51,814 bases of DNA. It comes from Spirogloea muscicola (taxonomy: Eukaryota; Streptophyta; Zygnematophyceae; Spirogloeales; Spirogloeaceae). The stretch covers positions 388,786 through 440,599 of the forward strand of contig WELB01000066.1 of assembly GCA_009602725.1 (NCBI GenBank). Reading direction: 5' to 3'. Below the pieces are notes generated by a model. The model made no database searches. It worked only from the letters and a program-made list of their open reading frames with translations, and had not been told where the DNA came from. The translations under genes and the position numbers were made by a program. Positions within the stretch are counted from its first letter, which is position 1. Each line of letters begins with the position of its first letter. Shown here in pieces: positions 11,265-22,299 of the stretch.

Positions 11265-11340
11265 CTAACCCTAAACACTTTAACCCTAAACCCTATGACC
11301 TGAAAACCCTAACCCCTAAACCCTAAAGCCTGAACGCCAT
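11265..11340. repeat. Interstitial telomere-type repeats (CCCTAAA / telobox)
   Basis: Several degenerate CCCTAAA units lie within about 75 bp (CCCTAACCCTAAACAC, AACCCTAAACCCTATG, AAACCCTAACCCCTAAACCC). They sit immediately upstream of the DnaJ72-like start codon, so they fall in its 5' UTR or core promoter. AAACCCTAA is the plant telobox, known from promoters of translation-related genes. The array is longer than a single telobox and could also be an interstitial telomeric scar. Confidence 0.8.
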
Positions 11341-12300
11341 AACCTGCTCTCTCCCGCTTCTGCTGGACAGAGGCGGAGGCCGTGGCGTCCGTGGCGTCCT
11401 GTCGGAGGAGGCAGCTGCAGCTTGGCAGAGGGCCTTCGCCGGGCTCGGGCATGGCCCCGAGCAATTGGTAAGTGGGTCCGCGGAAGTGAAGCTCAGGCGG
11501 GAGGACCGGCTGAGGATGAGGATCGAGTGGCAGTTTCAGCGCCACTGCAAAGGAGTTTGACGGCGATGGTTGCAGCGGCTGCTTGGGTCTCTCTCGTGGG
11601 AATCTACAGAGACTCGCTGAGAGTGTTGCGAGGCCGTCCTTGGCTGGCGTCCTTGTGCTCCTGGAGGCCAGGTACCAAGGCAAGGGGCGAACGATATGGG
11701 CGAGGAGGGAGGGAGGTTCATACGATGGTACCTGATGACCAAGGCACTTCTGGAAGATGTTAGCTCTTCCAAAGGGAGGCGAGGGCTGGGAAATGAAAGG
11801 CCAGCCCAGAAAGAGTTGACAATGTTTTACAACTTTACAGAGACAGGATTGCAGCTGGCAACGAGTCTACTCCGATAAGCAGAACATCGCTCAGGCCAAT
11901 CTAAAGTCTTCTATAGTAGAAGGTCTTCTTTATATAAAGTAAAGTGCAAAAATTGTGGCTACATACTGCAGCGTGCTAGCAACCCGCCAGCATAAAAGCG
12001 CAAATATATAATAAAAAAGGAGCTACGTGGCCACACAGGCCACGGACTAAGCCCGCAGGCCCACCTTTACGTAGGCCCACATGTACGTCAGCCTCGCTGT
12101 CGCCTCGACTGACGCTTAGTGTTGTGGTTAAGTTCCGGTTACATTATCTCGGCCTTTGCCGTCAGGATGTGCCCTCCACGGTAAGTGCGATAAATAAGGG
12201 TTTGGTGCCCATGTGGGGCGACTGGCACACCTCTCCCTCTCATTCTGGCATGCTTGTCCAGCTCGCCTCCTCGCAGTCCCCTCCGGCGCCGCCGCTCGTA
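11341..12300. other. Intergenic, one hairpin module, otherwise unassigned
   Basis: Open frames on both strands at 11309-11880 show no family resemblance. A minus-oriented hairpin module lies at about 11767-11815 (CTTCCAAAGGGAGGCGAGGG, then GGCCAGCCCAGAAAG). An AT-rich stretch near 11930-12030 holds TATATAAAG and TATATAATAA, which could be a promoter or chance. Confidence 0.35.
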
Positions 12301-12304
12301 AGCC

Positions 12305-12350
12305 GCGCTGTGGCCTGCCGCTCAGCCCCTTTGGCGGCAGGCCACAGCGC
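12305..12350. repeat. Perfect 17-bp inverted repeat (hairpin)
   Basis: GCGCTGTGGCCTGCCGC at 12305-12321 is matched exactly by its reverse complement at 12334-12350, leaving a 12-base loop (TCAGCCCCTTTG). The arms are GC-rich. No gene is clearly assigned around it. Confidence 0.85.
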
Positions 12351-13096
12351 CGTCTACTGCGGCCCTGTCCGGACGGCGCCCGCTCGCTGCCCCAAGTGGG
12401 CGCTCCTGCCGGTTCCCGCCGCTGCCCAAAGCTGAACCCTGACCCATATTTTAAGTCGACATCCTGAGTCTGAGCTTTGACTCCTGAGGCAATCATCCTC
12501 AGCATTGTTCTCCAGACCAGCTCATGACTCTGACCTGAGATTGTATTCAACTATGAATTTGGCTGTAATCTGGCGCTCAAACTTCTCTTGCACTACTGTT
12601 TAGCACATTCTGGTACCTTACATCTCATGTAGTGACCCTAACCTTGACATGCTCACTTATGATTTTACATGCTTACATAGTTTTCTGACACTAAACTGCT
12701 TCAGGACATCCGCACATGTACGTTGCAGAAGCAGTCAGGCCACAATCTCAAATGCACGTGCTTCGTACTCGATCTGGCTGCTCGCAGCGGCTGCTGGTCC
12801 AGGGGGGATAGCTGCTTCTCCAGCGGCCGCAGCGACCTGCCTCGCTCCACATTTGCGTGGCTCGCCGGCCGAGGCAGAGCTTCTGGCCTGCATGCACACC
12901 CTGTAATCTTAGCATAGGCGCCGAGGCAAGCTGCCAAGGTGGTCACCATGCAGAGGTCGCAGTGGCCACCACATGCTGCCTCCAGTGGCTATGGAATGGC
13001 CTTGCGCCCATCTTGGCACCGAGCTCCGCCTGCCTGGAAGCATGGTAGCAAAGGTGGCTCCATGAGCCCTGCGCCGCCCTGGGCTGCCCTCCCCTC

Positions 13097-13111
13097 CTGC
13101 TGCTGCTGCTG

Positions 13112-13177
<66 letters not shown>
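13097..13177. repeat. CTG trinucleotide microsatellite
   Basis: Five CTG units, one CTC interruption, then 21 CTG units. It lies about 130 bp upstream of the start chosen for the small acidic protein gene. Read as protein it would give poly-Cys, poly-Leu or poly-Ala on this strand, and poly-Gln on the other. Confidence 0.9.
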
Positions 13178-13179
<2 letters not shown>

Positions 13180-13310
13180 GCGGCGGCACAGCTGTGCTCG
13201 CTCCTTGCTCCGTCCTCAGCTCCCCCCTCCCTCCACCTTCCTTCTCTGCACGGCACGAGGCGGCCCACCGGGTATCCACGACCTGGTGGCCAGTGCCAGG
13301 CCCGACTGCC

Positions 13311-13998
13311 ATGCCACCACCAGCAACACCACAGCAGGGGCTTCAGAGTGCAGCGGTTGAGAAATGGGAGAATGTTGACACACTTGAGAGCGGAGGCGTT
13401 GAGGAGCAGGAGGGAGAGAGGGAGGAGGAGGATGTCATCAACGGGGAGGGAAGCGAGGAGGACGTTGAGCTCGAGCTCACAGAAGAGTGGGTCCGTTTCT
13501 TCGCTGAGGCTGATGCCAGGCGGCGAGCGAGTGAGGCACCCAAACCCATACCTCACCTGCCTCTTCTCTCAACCCAGCCACTGACTTGTCCTGATACATG
13601 GCTACCCCCTATGCCCCTCTTAAATACACCCTCTCTCCAGCCTCCTGCATCTTCGTCACTTACCTTTCCCACATTTTACGCTTCTCATCTTCTTGTTTGC
13701 CCACACTCCTCTTATTCTTTTTCCAGCACATCTTTCTCCTCATAATCATTTCCTCTGCTTCCTCGTCTCTTCTGTTTCCATCTCCACCAGATGTCAACTC
13801 TTTCCTGTTATGCGCAGCATCATCGCTGCGGTAGAGTGCAGCCTGTCTGAGCATACTGCAGGCTTTGCTGCCACAGGGAAAGCGGAGCGGAGGAGGGAGG
13901 CCCGAGCTGGCCGGGCCTCTCGACGGCGGCGCGAGTGCCAGCCCGTGGGCACGCTTCAGTCAGAGTCGCAGGCGCTGCTACCGACGGTGGAGTCCTGA
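13311..13998 (+). CDS. Small acidic/basic hypothetical protein
   Basis: Two exons: 13311-13530 and 13877-13998, joined in phase (one base left over, two supplied), giving 113 residues. After a Pro/Gln lead the protein has a Glu-rich segment, then E-L-T-E-E-W-V-R-F-F-A-E-A-D-A-R-R-R. The next exon continues smoothly as K-A-E-R-R-R-E-A-R-A-G-R-A. The helix running across the junction, with W-V-R-F-F and Arg-rich turns, is the main reason to trust the model. The donor is GTGAGG and the acceptor is CCACAG. I cannot name the family. The start is the first Met after the CTG repeat; upstream exons are possible. Confidence 0.55.
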
Positions 13999-15037
13999 CA
14001 CGAAAATTCTGCGAGGGTGCCAGATCAATAGACTTTCCAGATGTGTCCAGGTTCATGGTCTGGTTTTAAGTATAGAGACTTGCAGGTTGCAGGATACAGG
14101 ATCTTACTGGTCCAAGAAAGCTTCACAGCTACACAGGCTCATTACATACAAGGATGAGGGGGCCATGGCCTGCACAGGTGGTCTTGGTCTCTGTTATTAT
14201 TTTGGGGGGNAGAGACGTAGAAAGAGGGGGATTGGGGAAGTGGGGTTTGGGGGAGGGAGGTAAAAGACATGGAGGGAGGGAGAAAGGCAAGTAGAGAGAT
14301 GATTGGAGCGGGGGGGCGGAGGAAATTTCGTGTATTTGAAACAAACGAAGGCCAAAAGGGGGGGGGGGGAGGTAGGGAGGGAGAGAGGTTGGAATGTGGG
14401 GCAAATCAGGAATGTCAGATGGGAAGCTCCACGGAAGCTCATGAATGAGAAATGGAAGCTTAAGGATGGGGCTTATACTCAGAGTGTCCAGGTTGGACAC
14501 CTCTATTTATACAAGAAGCGGCACTGTGGCCTAGGGCCCTGAGCGCCTTGTGATTTATCCACGGTTGGAAACGAAGTACTTGGCAGGCACAGGCACCGTC
14601 ACATCAAGGCAAAGTGCCGATACCAGGTTATTGGTAGGCCATTAGGCGGCGGCAACACTCTTCAACTCCGATGGAGCGGGAGGGAGAGGATGTGCTATGG
14701 AGGATTGAGCGAGGAGAGGTGAAGCTCGCGACAAGGGAAGCTGGTTCTCGGAGGAGCAGTACCAAAATAGTGGGGAGCTCGACCGGAGAAACACTTATTT
14801 GCTGTCTGTCCGTAGGCATCCATCCTACGTCCTCAGCAGGGCCGGCCACCCGTATCAAGATGCGAGTCGGTCCAAATATGGCCGCCGCAGATTGACAAGT
14901 CTTTAGAAAGTTGGCAAGTGACCGGCCTGCAAGAAGAGGAGCTGCTCTGCGGACTCGCAAGAACAGATGGGCGAGCCTCGGCAAGGAGAGAGGAGGATAG
15001 ACGCAGTGGCAGAAGGAGAGATCGTGAGTGCGCCCAC
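13999..15037. other. Intergenic, G-rich tract with assembly N
   Basis: It contains purine-rich, G-run sequence at about 14200-14400 with an N at 14210 inside a G run. Low-complexity open frames there are not credible genes. The right part is probably the 3' flank of the next root-cap gene. Confidence 0.4.
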
Positions 15038-16933
15038 TTATTTGTTGGAGCACTTGAGGCCGCCGTTGGCCTTGTCGTTGGAGCAGTGTATGGAGGACGC
15101 CTCCTCGGCATCGTCCATGACGGCGAGCAGGTGCGTGGGCGCAGCATCGGCCTGGCGCACCATGTATGGCAGCCCCTCGAAGATGCTCACAGGGCAGTCG
15201 GCCGTGAAAAGCGACGTGGACGTGTACGACGGCACATCGTGCAGAATGTATGATGCAACCTGCGTGCCCTCCCGCACATTTGGTGGCGACCACAGCTTTT
15301 GGTATGTTTGGCCAAGCACGCCCTCCGCAGAGCCTGCAGCGGTCAAGAGCATCATCAAGACACTGGTCATTTGAGATTGCCAATTTTACTCTAAGATGGG
15401 ATGCAAGAACAACTGATAAAATACTGTTTGGAATGTTGTGATTTAGAGCGCTAGACCAAAGGTTGCAGCATATCATAGCTTGACTTTTGGAGCCTGCGGC
15501 AGAAGTCGGAACAGGGCTTTGCTATCACAAGCACAAGGCAGTAGGCAGCCAGTGGAGTGGAGCTCGCGAGCTTACCGGAGAGCTGAGAGAACTCAAATGA
15601 CATGTCGAGGTGCGCATAACAGCTCGCATCGGTCCACTCGTTGCGACCGATGGGGCGGGCTTCGATGCTGGACGCCAGCAGGCCGGCAATCTCTACGTGC
15701 ACCCAATTGGCCTTGCCTGCCCGCACGACCTTCACACCTGCCGCTTTGTCTTCAAACACCGCCTCCTCAACCGTGTTGCTCACTTCGAGGAGGACCTGCC
15801 AACGTGTTATTGTTGAGGCGCCTATCAGCATGACGAGACTGGTGGTAGCAATACGGTCAGATTGACATTTGTGCCGTCTTCATGACATTAGGCAACTGAC
15901 TTGGAGGCAAGTCTTACTCAACTGAAGCCGACACAACCAGATGAAGACTACTGCAGAGGGCCACTGGCGTGCTTGCTGCTCACCTCGCCATCGAGGGCGA
16001 AGAGGAGGTGGTCCGCATGAGGACTCCACACAGCCTCCTGCTGCGCTCCGATGTAGAGCTTGTGGTCGCCAAACATGACGGCCAGGGCTTGGACCCACGT
16101 CAAGTCGTGGCCCTCCGGCGTGGCCTTGCCGATGAAATGCGCGTTCACGTGCAGATTGCGGTCCGACACGATGCAGAAGTCGCCGTCCCGCTGGCCGTGG
16201 AACCAGAAGGGCACGCCGTCGCCGCCAACGAGGCGCGGGTCACCACACAGTGAGCCGCCCTTGGCGCAGATGGGGCACGTCGCTGGCCTCGCAGCGGGCT
16301 TCAGAGCGAAGCTGGGGATCGTGTAGACGACGTTAAATTGCAGCAGCTTTCCATAAGTGGGGTCCAGGACCTGCGTCGGGCCAGCCTTCTCCAGCATTGC
16401 GCACTTCTTGTCATTGGTCGACACGAGCGCGACGGTGCAGCCCTTGAAGGTCTTGAAGTTCTGCACCGTCTGCACGGACGCGAAGTGCCAAGTGCCGTCC
16501 GCGCCGGTGCGAGCGAAGGCCCTTCCGGGCGCGCCACCAGTTCCCAGGTCGCAGGTCAGCTGAACCAGAGCGCCCGACGCGGGCTTGTTGGCGCTATCCA
16601 TCTTCCCATCCCAGCACTGGTCGCAGAACACCTGCAACGTGCACGACCTGTGAATATGTGAGATGATGGTCAGACAGGTGAAGCCACACGCTAGGCCTGA
16701 TTGTGGTTGCCGCAGATTTCGCGGTGGTTGCCGTGAGCCGTCTGCGCTGTGCAAAGAATGCCCGCGAAGCTGCCGCTACTTAGAGAGCGCAAAGCTGGGC
16801 CTCGGACTCTCCGTAGGAGGGGAGCAGAAGGGGCCAGGCAGACCTTGCCCTGAACAGTGCAGTAGTGGGCGAGAGCCGGCGCGGCGAGGCTCGCGAGGGC
16901 GAGCGCGACGGCGAGCGCGGCGCGGCCCGCCAT
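15038..16933 (-). CDS. Secreted Ole e 1-like / root-cap domain protein, copy A
   Basis: Four exons: 16933-16844, 16631-15984, 15795-15576 and 15333-15038, all with consistent phases, encoding 417 residues. Residues 1-22 form a signal peptide (A-P-A-L-A then H-Y-C). The Ole e 1 motif G-K-V-F-C-D-Q-C is split by intron 1. The second half has the root-cap domain: C-G-D-P-R-L-V-G-G-D-G, F-W-F-H-G, then H-V-N-A-H-F-I-G. Root-cap domain proteins are extracellular and LEA-related; their biochemistry is poorly known. This copy has three introns, more than its paralogs. The extra ones follow the D-G-E codons and fall within S-Q-L-S-G. No TATA motif as clear as in copies B and D is seen; a weak CCATAAGCG lies about 40 bp upstream. 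Confidence 0.88.
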
Positions 16934-17339
16934 GGCTGCCGAGGGCGGGCTGGCACGGGAGACGAGGCGCTTATGGAGGGTTCTTGAAGCGCAAATGGGG
17001 AATGGCGGTAGTGGGGGCTGTTTTAGTGCGAAGGACCGAAGGTATGCGGGTTGGGCGGGGGTTGCGCCGGGAGGGGGGAGGGGGTTCTCGTGTTGGACAA
17101 AGCCCTGTCGGCTCCAGGTGTTCAGAGTTAGTGGCGCGTGCAGGCACGCCCCACCTGGCTTCAGCGGAGGGGTGGCGCCGCACGGCCGGGCGCGCGCCAC
17201 GTCCGCGCGTCTGCTTGTCGTGGCACGGTGCCAGGGGTTCCATTTGCAGAACGTGCTCCGGGCCCGGCGGGCGCGGGATACGATCTCAGGGTGTGGCAGC
17301 AGGTCCAGCGGGTTGGCAGGTGCTGGCCATTGTTAACCC

Positions 17340-17770
17340 CGCAGCTCCCCCCCACCCCCCCCCCCCCCGGGGGGGTTTAGGGTACATTTGTCCAATGTGC
17401 TTGCCTCTGTACTTGGCCACACATGGCCTCCCCATCTCTTAATATACACGCATTTCCCCCCCCGGGGCGCCCGTTTGCGCCCTCCACCTTCCCCCCAGAT
17501 GCTTTTGCCCCAGAAAGCTGGGCGAGCGAAAGACGGTTCCTTTAGATGGCTTTGATTGGCCAGCCCAAAAGAAGGGAATGAATGAAATGTCGAAGGTGCC
17601 AGGACAGGACCGAAGCATCTAGGGACTCAAGTGGCCAAGCGCGAGCTCGGGTAAGACGCTTCCAGTAAAGGGCGATGGCTGTGAGATGAGCTCGCCCATA
17701 GAAGAGAGGGGCTGGCAGAAGCCAGCCAAAAAAGAATGGACAGCCCAGAAAAGAAAATTTACAATGTTCG
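17340..17770 (-). repeat. Poly-C/G tract and hairpin modules
   Basis: A C14/G7 tract lies at 17357-17377. A GTGCTTGCCTCTGTACTTGG repeat starts near 17397. Minus-oriented modules follow at about 17545-17580 and 17683-17742. The latter contains GGCTGGCAGAAGCCAGCC, a perfect 7-bp stem with a four-base loop, and is almost identical to 33030-33085. Confidence 0.6.
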
Positions 17771-18094
17771 AATGGCCTTGAAGAGCGCTAAAGCACACAG
17801 TAAATCAAGTAGCTACGAGGCACTCAGTAAGCCCTGTTGAGCAGCCGCAGATCAGAGAAAGTAGTTTGCTGGTAGCGGATCCCCTGACCAGGAAAGGCGC
17901 TGGAGCTCACTGCTAGTCAAGTGGCCACTGGCCCTTCAATGTCCCCTGTTGAGCAGCCGCTGCTGGGCGATCACTATCTGGTGGCGGAAGGGCTTCGAAG
18001 TTGCCATCAAGTATTCAGGCATTGGTTGGCGACGTCTATGTGTTGACCCAGTGTTGCTTGGCTAATCAGGTTGCAGTGGGTAACGTATGTCATC

Positions 18095-18905
18095 AGGTGT
18101 GCTTGCCGTTGTACTTGGCCACTTCGGCCGTCCATTAATCTAAGACACGCAAGTCCCCTTCGGTGCTCGAGGTGAGGAGGTGAAGTATGCTGACCATCCG
18201 CGGGAGGAGGAGTTCCCCATTGCCATCAGCGTCCACGGGGCGTTTGGCGCTCAGTGGCTCGAGCTCCAGACCGCAGGAGCTCGAGACCGCGGAGGATGCG
18301 AAAGCCTGTCATGAGATATCCCGTCGGTGGCTTACTGATGTCGGTCTGACAAGGCATGTGAGGTGGCTGCACACGTGGACATTCCAGGCACGTCACCTAT
18401 CAATTCAATGTGAACTAGGATTCACAACCACGGCACTTCCAGCTCGGCCCCGGTCAGGTAAGTGAGCAGATGCCGCCGCGTCGTCGATCGACATCGGCAA
18501 TCAGTCTTCATGTACCATTGCTCGAACAGCTCAAAAAAGCCTCGAAGAGAAGCCGAAAAGCTCTAAGGCCCGCTCTGAAGTGAATCGTATGCGCCTGGCC
18601 GTCTCGCTGCAGAGGTCTATGGCCCGCGCGCTGCACCTTCGTGCTGGCAGAAGAAAGCGCGGCCAGAGGCGAGGGCAGAGCCCTCGCTGCTGCCTCTGGC
18701 TCTGGCCAGGGGACTCCTTCCAGGAGCCTAGCATCTCTGATATGCGGCTGCTTAGCAGGGGTTAGTGAGTGATTCGTGGCTGCTTTGTTTCTTTGTGTGC
18801 TTGTTTTTCTTAGCGCTTCCCCTGGCCCCCTTCTCGGACTCTGTTCATTCTTTTTTAGGCTGGTTTCTCCAGCCCCTATCCTAAATGGGCGAGCACTTTC
18901 TTCTG
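18095..18905 (+). mobile_element. Retroelement C-terminal fragment and tail
   Basis: Plus-strand frames encode E-F-P-I-A-I-S-V-H-G-A-F-G near 18210-18250, then M-R-L-A-V-S-L-Q-R-S-M-A-R-A-L-H near 18590. The ending is P-S-I-S-D-M-R-L-L-S-R-G-stop at about 18766. The tail GCGCTTCCCCTGGCCCCCTT and a GGCTGGTTTCTCCAGCC hairpin follow, ending near 18902 in GGGCGAGCACTTTC. Frames are broken, so this is a dead fragment. Confidence 0.55.
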
Positions 18906-18971
18906 ATGGGGATGACCCACCATGACGGGCGAAGGCGGGTACCGGCCAGGCTAGCGGCGGGTAAAGGTGAG

Positions 18972-19235
18972 AGGGTGAGAAACTAGCAATTCCAGGCTAC
19001 ACTGGTCTTGGGGGTCAAGGGTGGAGGGGGAGAGCAGCAATAGCAGTCTCAGGCTACACTGGCCTTGCGGTTGTGGGTGGAGGGTGGAGCCAAATAGGCC
19101 AAGGAGCCTGCTCCAAAAACAATGCCATTCTTTTTGACCGGCATAAGCAGGATAATGCGTGTGTATCAAGAGATGGGGAGGCCATGTGTGGGAAGTACAA
19201 AGGCAAGCACATTGACAAGTGTACGTCACCTGCTG
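18972..19235. repeat. 62-bp tandem pair and inverted dispersed repeat
   Basis: Two diverged units at about 18972-19092 share CAGGCTACACTGG and GGGTGGAGGG. At about 19140-19225 lies a minus-strand copy of the CAATGTGCTTGCCT repeat, whose other copies are near 17395, 18105 and 43360. Confidence 0.5.
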
Positions 19236-19739
19236 CTAAGCTGACCCGCTCAGTAACCACGAGTCAGCACATAGAGGTCACTAACTGATGCTCGAATACC
19301 GGACGGCAATCGGCAAGCTCTTGAACTACCAGCTAAGGCGAGCGGAGCGAGCGGAGGACTGGGACTGATCAATTCTACTCGGTCCAGCCTCCTTCCCTTA
19401 GCCGATTCGCCCCCGCCGCCGCCACCGCTGTCGTCGTCGCTCCTGTCGTCCTCGCTGCTGCTGCCGCCGCCGCCAGCGCTGAAAGATCAGCGGGCATCGA
19501 GCGCACGTTGGTCGTGCCAAGAAGGCATGGGTAGGCGTGAAGGTCTGGATCTGCTGCTTGAGGAGCCTTCTACCGGAGAACTCCGTCCACCGGTACATAA
19601 ACCGGCACATTGACAAGGCACATTTGTTCTTGCTCTATCTGACACTCCGAACGTTGTCTCGGAAGACGTTTGAAGCGTGGTGCTTACATCAGTACCATAT
19701 GCATAGGTTGCATTGTGTGCATCCTTGCAAGTACTAAGC

Positions 19740-20850
19740 AAAGTCCCAACTAGGGCGTGTAGAGTTACTGTGACATAAGTCCCGAATAGGGCGAACCATT
19801 GGTCACTAGGCACCAAGTCCCGAACACGGCGAACTGAGTAACCGGAGACTGTTACCTTTGGTAACGGTGCACAAGACCCTCCATGGTCTTCAAATGGTTT
19901 CGATTCTGCTTCATGTATCACTATTGATTGCTTGCTGTCTTCCACCTCCTCTTTCACTGGACCGAGTAGAGCTCTTGTCTTGTTGTGTGGCTTTGATATC
20001 AAGCGACTCATACCAGTGCATGGACTTGAGATCAGGCAGAACCATTGAGTCTGTGATTGAATCTTCAGACATTGTCGAGCCTGCAGTTGACTCTCCCGAC
20101 ATTGCTGCTGTGGTTGGTCCTATCGCAGACGACGTCGAGGGTCGTCTTAGCAAGCCCCGCCGTGTCACGATGTCAAATGGAAATAGGCCTACATTTCAAG
20201 GTACACCTGGTGGTCACTTTCTGCAAGAGGTTAAGGTCCACTTTGATGCGGAGATTACGCACCTTCGCATCTCAGGGGGCATAATCAATCGTGAGGATCG
20301 TCTGATGCTACTAGGTCGGTATGTCACCGAAGCGGCAGCTGAAATTTATCGGAGACAGAAAGACAGTGTCTTAAACATGACTAGGCCTATCCCGAATAAT
20401 GCAACTGACCAACAAAGAGCGCTGGGTCCTCACTTAGTAGAGGATACAGTAGGCGAGATGCTATCCAGATTGGCACGTCATTTTCCTTTAAACACAGCTA
20501 TGTACAAGCAAGCATTGACGAGGTTCAATCATACACCAGATGAATTCATAACTGCTTGTCATTACAGATATGATAACCTCATTGAGCAATCAGAGACCAA
20601 ATTCAGTCAAAAAGAATTAGCTGTCCAGTCTCTGAAGGTTGTCGCAGGCACATCCATTGATCAGATACAAACTTTACTGTTGGTGCGCCGTCAGCAACGT
20701 CAGAAAAATGATTATGACGTAAAAGATGTATACCAGGTCTTGATTGAAATCGAGAATGACGTGCCAATCTGGATAGCATCTCGCCTACTGTATCCTCTAC
20801 TAACTGAGGACCCAACGCTCTTTGTTGTTCAGTTGCATTATCTGGGATAG
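19740..20850 (+). mobile_element. gag-like retrotransposon fragment
   Basis: A plus-strand frame contains M-S-N-G-N-R-P-T-F-Q-G at about 20170. Its long helical body includes L-M-L-L-G-R-Y-V-T-E-A-A-A-E and A-L-T-R-F-N-H-T-P-D-E-F-I-T. Length and composition suit an LTR-retrotransposon gag, but no zinc knuckle, protease or polymerase follows. From about 20770 the frame translates the antisense of its own earlier part, so the coding sequence is cut there. Upstream (19740-19840), AAGTCCCGAA repeats three times with variation and could be LTR or leader sequence. The element is incomplete. Confidence 0.5.
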
Positions 20851-20940
20851 GCCTAGTCATGTACAAAACACTGTCTTTCTGTCTCCGATAAACATCAGTT
20901 GCCGCTTCGGTGAAATTCCGATCCAGTAGCATCAGACGAT
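20772..20940 (-). repeat. Inverted partial copy of the gag-like segment
   Basis: The minus-strand translation gives N-F-T-E-A-A-T-D-V-Y-R-R-Q-K-D-S, then P-I-P-D-N-A-T-E-Q-Q-R-A-L-G. This matches the plus-strand protein encoded at about 20300-20480 with few changes. The two arms are about 170 bp long and separated by about 290 bp. Confidence 0.8.
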
Positions 20941-20951
20941 CCTCCCGAATG

Positions 20952-21600
20952 TATCAAGTGCGGTAACAAGGTTGCCGGTGCCGGTAATCAGCAACCCATC
21001 CATCACAAGCTCCAGTTATTCAGAATATTTTATCGTGCTGATATCTATTCAATCATGTACCTTCATTTCTCACTTTTTCATTTCTTTCATAATGCGGACA
21101 TTGCCAACCACGTGGACTGTAATGTGTCACCTGTACTTATTCGAAATCTGCCCTAGCGACATTCCCTAGCGATCGACACTGTATGGCAGGACAAGCCCCT
21201 TGGTCACCTACGGCCCTTCGACCAGCCAGCTAAGTGACGGACTAGAAGGTTATTGTTAAGGTATCGACACAATATCCCCCCGTTTAGACGGGAGACTTGA
21301 AGCTCTAAAAATACAGGCCTTCATACGCAAATACGAGCAGTGGCAAGGAAGTCACAGGGACCATGTGATCAAAATGCAGTCAAAGGGAGACAGGAACCAA
21401 CGCTCGAGCACATCCATCCTATCCTGTCCATTTTGCTACAATTGCTGCAGGCTGCTGGGCTGCTGCTGAGGCACGGCTGAGCAGCCCAGCTTGCTCCTGC
21501 TGCTATGCTGGCCGGCTCTAATGCCTGACGGAAGAGATTGTACAAGCTAGAAGTACAGCAAACGGTGGTGTTTTTCCATGGATGTCCTGCTTTCAGCTAT
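20952..21600. other. Intergenic, one hairpin
   Basis: No gene was recognised. An 11-bp perfect stem GCTGGGCTGCT (21454-21464) / AGCAGCCCAGC (21480-21490) stands out. The rest may be LTR or other element remnants. Confidence 0.4.
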
Positions 21601-21627
21601 CTAACTTGGGCAAGATTCAAGGTGTCT

Positions 21628-21970
21628 AGTAAGCAATATATAGAATGTGGAACTTGTGCAACATGAGTGTCAACTGCAGCTGAGATGAGGTGATCACGGC
21701 AATGGTTTATTAAGCAGTGCTTGCTGTCTGCACTATGCACCACACCGTTTGTTAGGTACTAAAATAAAGTATTTACTTAGGCCTGCTTGTTGGAGTACTG
21801 GAGCAGAGCTGGTCGGTGTAGGATGCACTGCTCACCACGTAATTATGAACTACTATGCGCGCAACTTGGAGAAGTATGCAGTCTGTGAATGGTCATGCTT
21901 GGCTTTTAAATTGCTTGTATGAGCTGACACGTGTGCTAGACACTGTGCTAGGCTGTTCAGAATTTCAAGT
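21628..21970 (+). repeat. Left arm of a long inverted repeat
   Basis: It shares GTGTCAACTGCAGCTG, GAGGTGATCACGGCAA, TAGGCCTGCTT, GCTGGTCGGTGTA, GTCATGCTTGGCT and GCTTGTATGAGCTG, in order, with the reverse complement of about 25830-26165. Small indels separate the blocks. The arms enclose the truncated SNF2 copy. Confidence 0.7.
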
Positions 21971-22299
21971 TGCTGAGTAGCTATATAAATTTACTTCTCT
22001 AGTCAGCCTGGACCAGCACGAGTACTTACGCACTGCTTGAAGACGCAAGCAGATAAGTCCGTGACGAAGTGCGTATCTGTCCACCACATTGCCGTCATGC
22101 ACCTCCCTCAATGCGAATGTCTTGACTCACTGTCTGAAGTGGGCTGATGGCAAACTATTTTGGTATATGCAAAGACAATCTCACAATGCACATCCGCATA
22201 TGCATGGTTCATGATGCCAATCTCGTCCGTACTCAATCCCCCTCGCTGATCTTGCTTCATACAGGATTCAAGCTGTACGTGCATACTGAGAATTGGGAG

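Noticed and set aside
12939-13310. Open frame with a run of cysteines
   Set aside because: It is the CTG repeat read in one phase. Poly-Cys of this length is not credible, and the gene is better started at 13311.
14129-14500. Pro/Leu-rich minus frame
   Set aside because: It is the complement of a purine-rich G-run tract containing an N.
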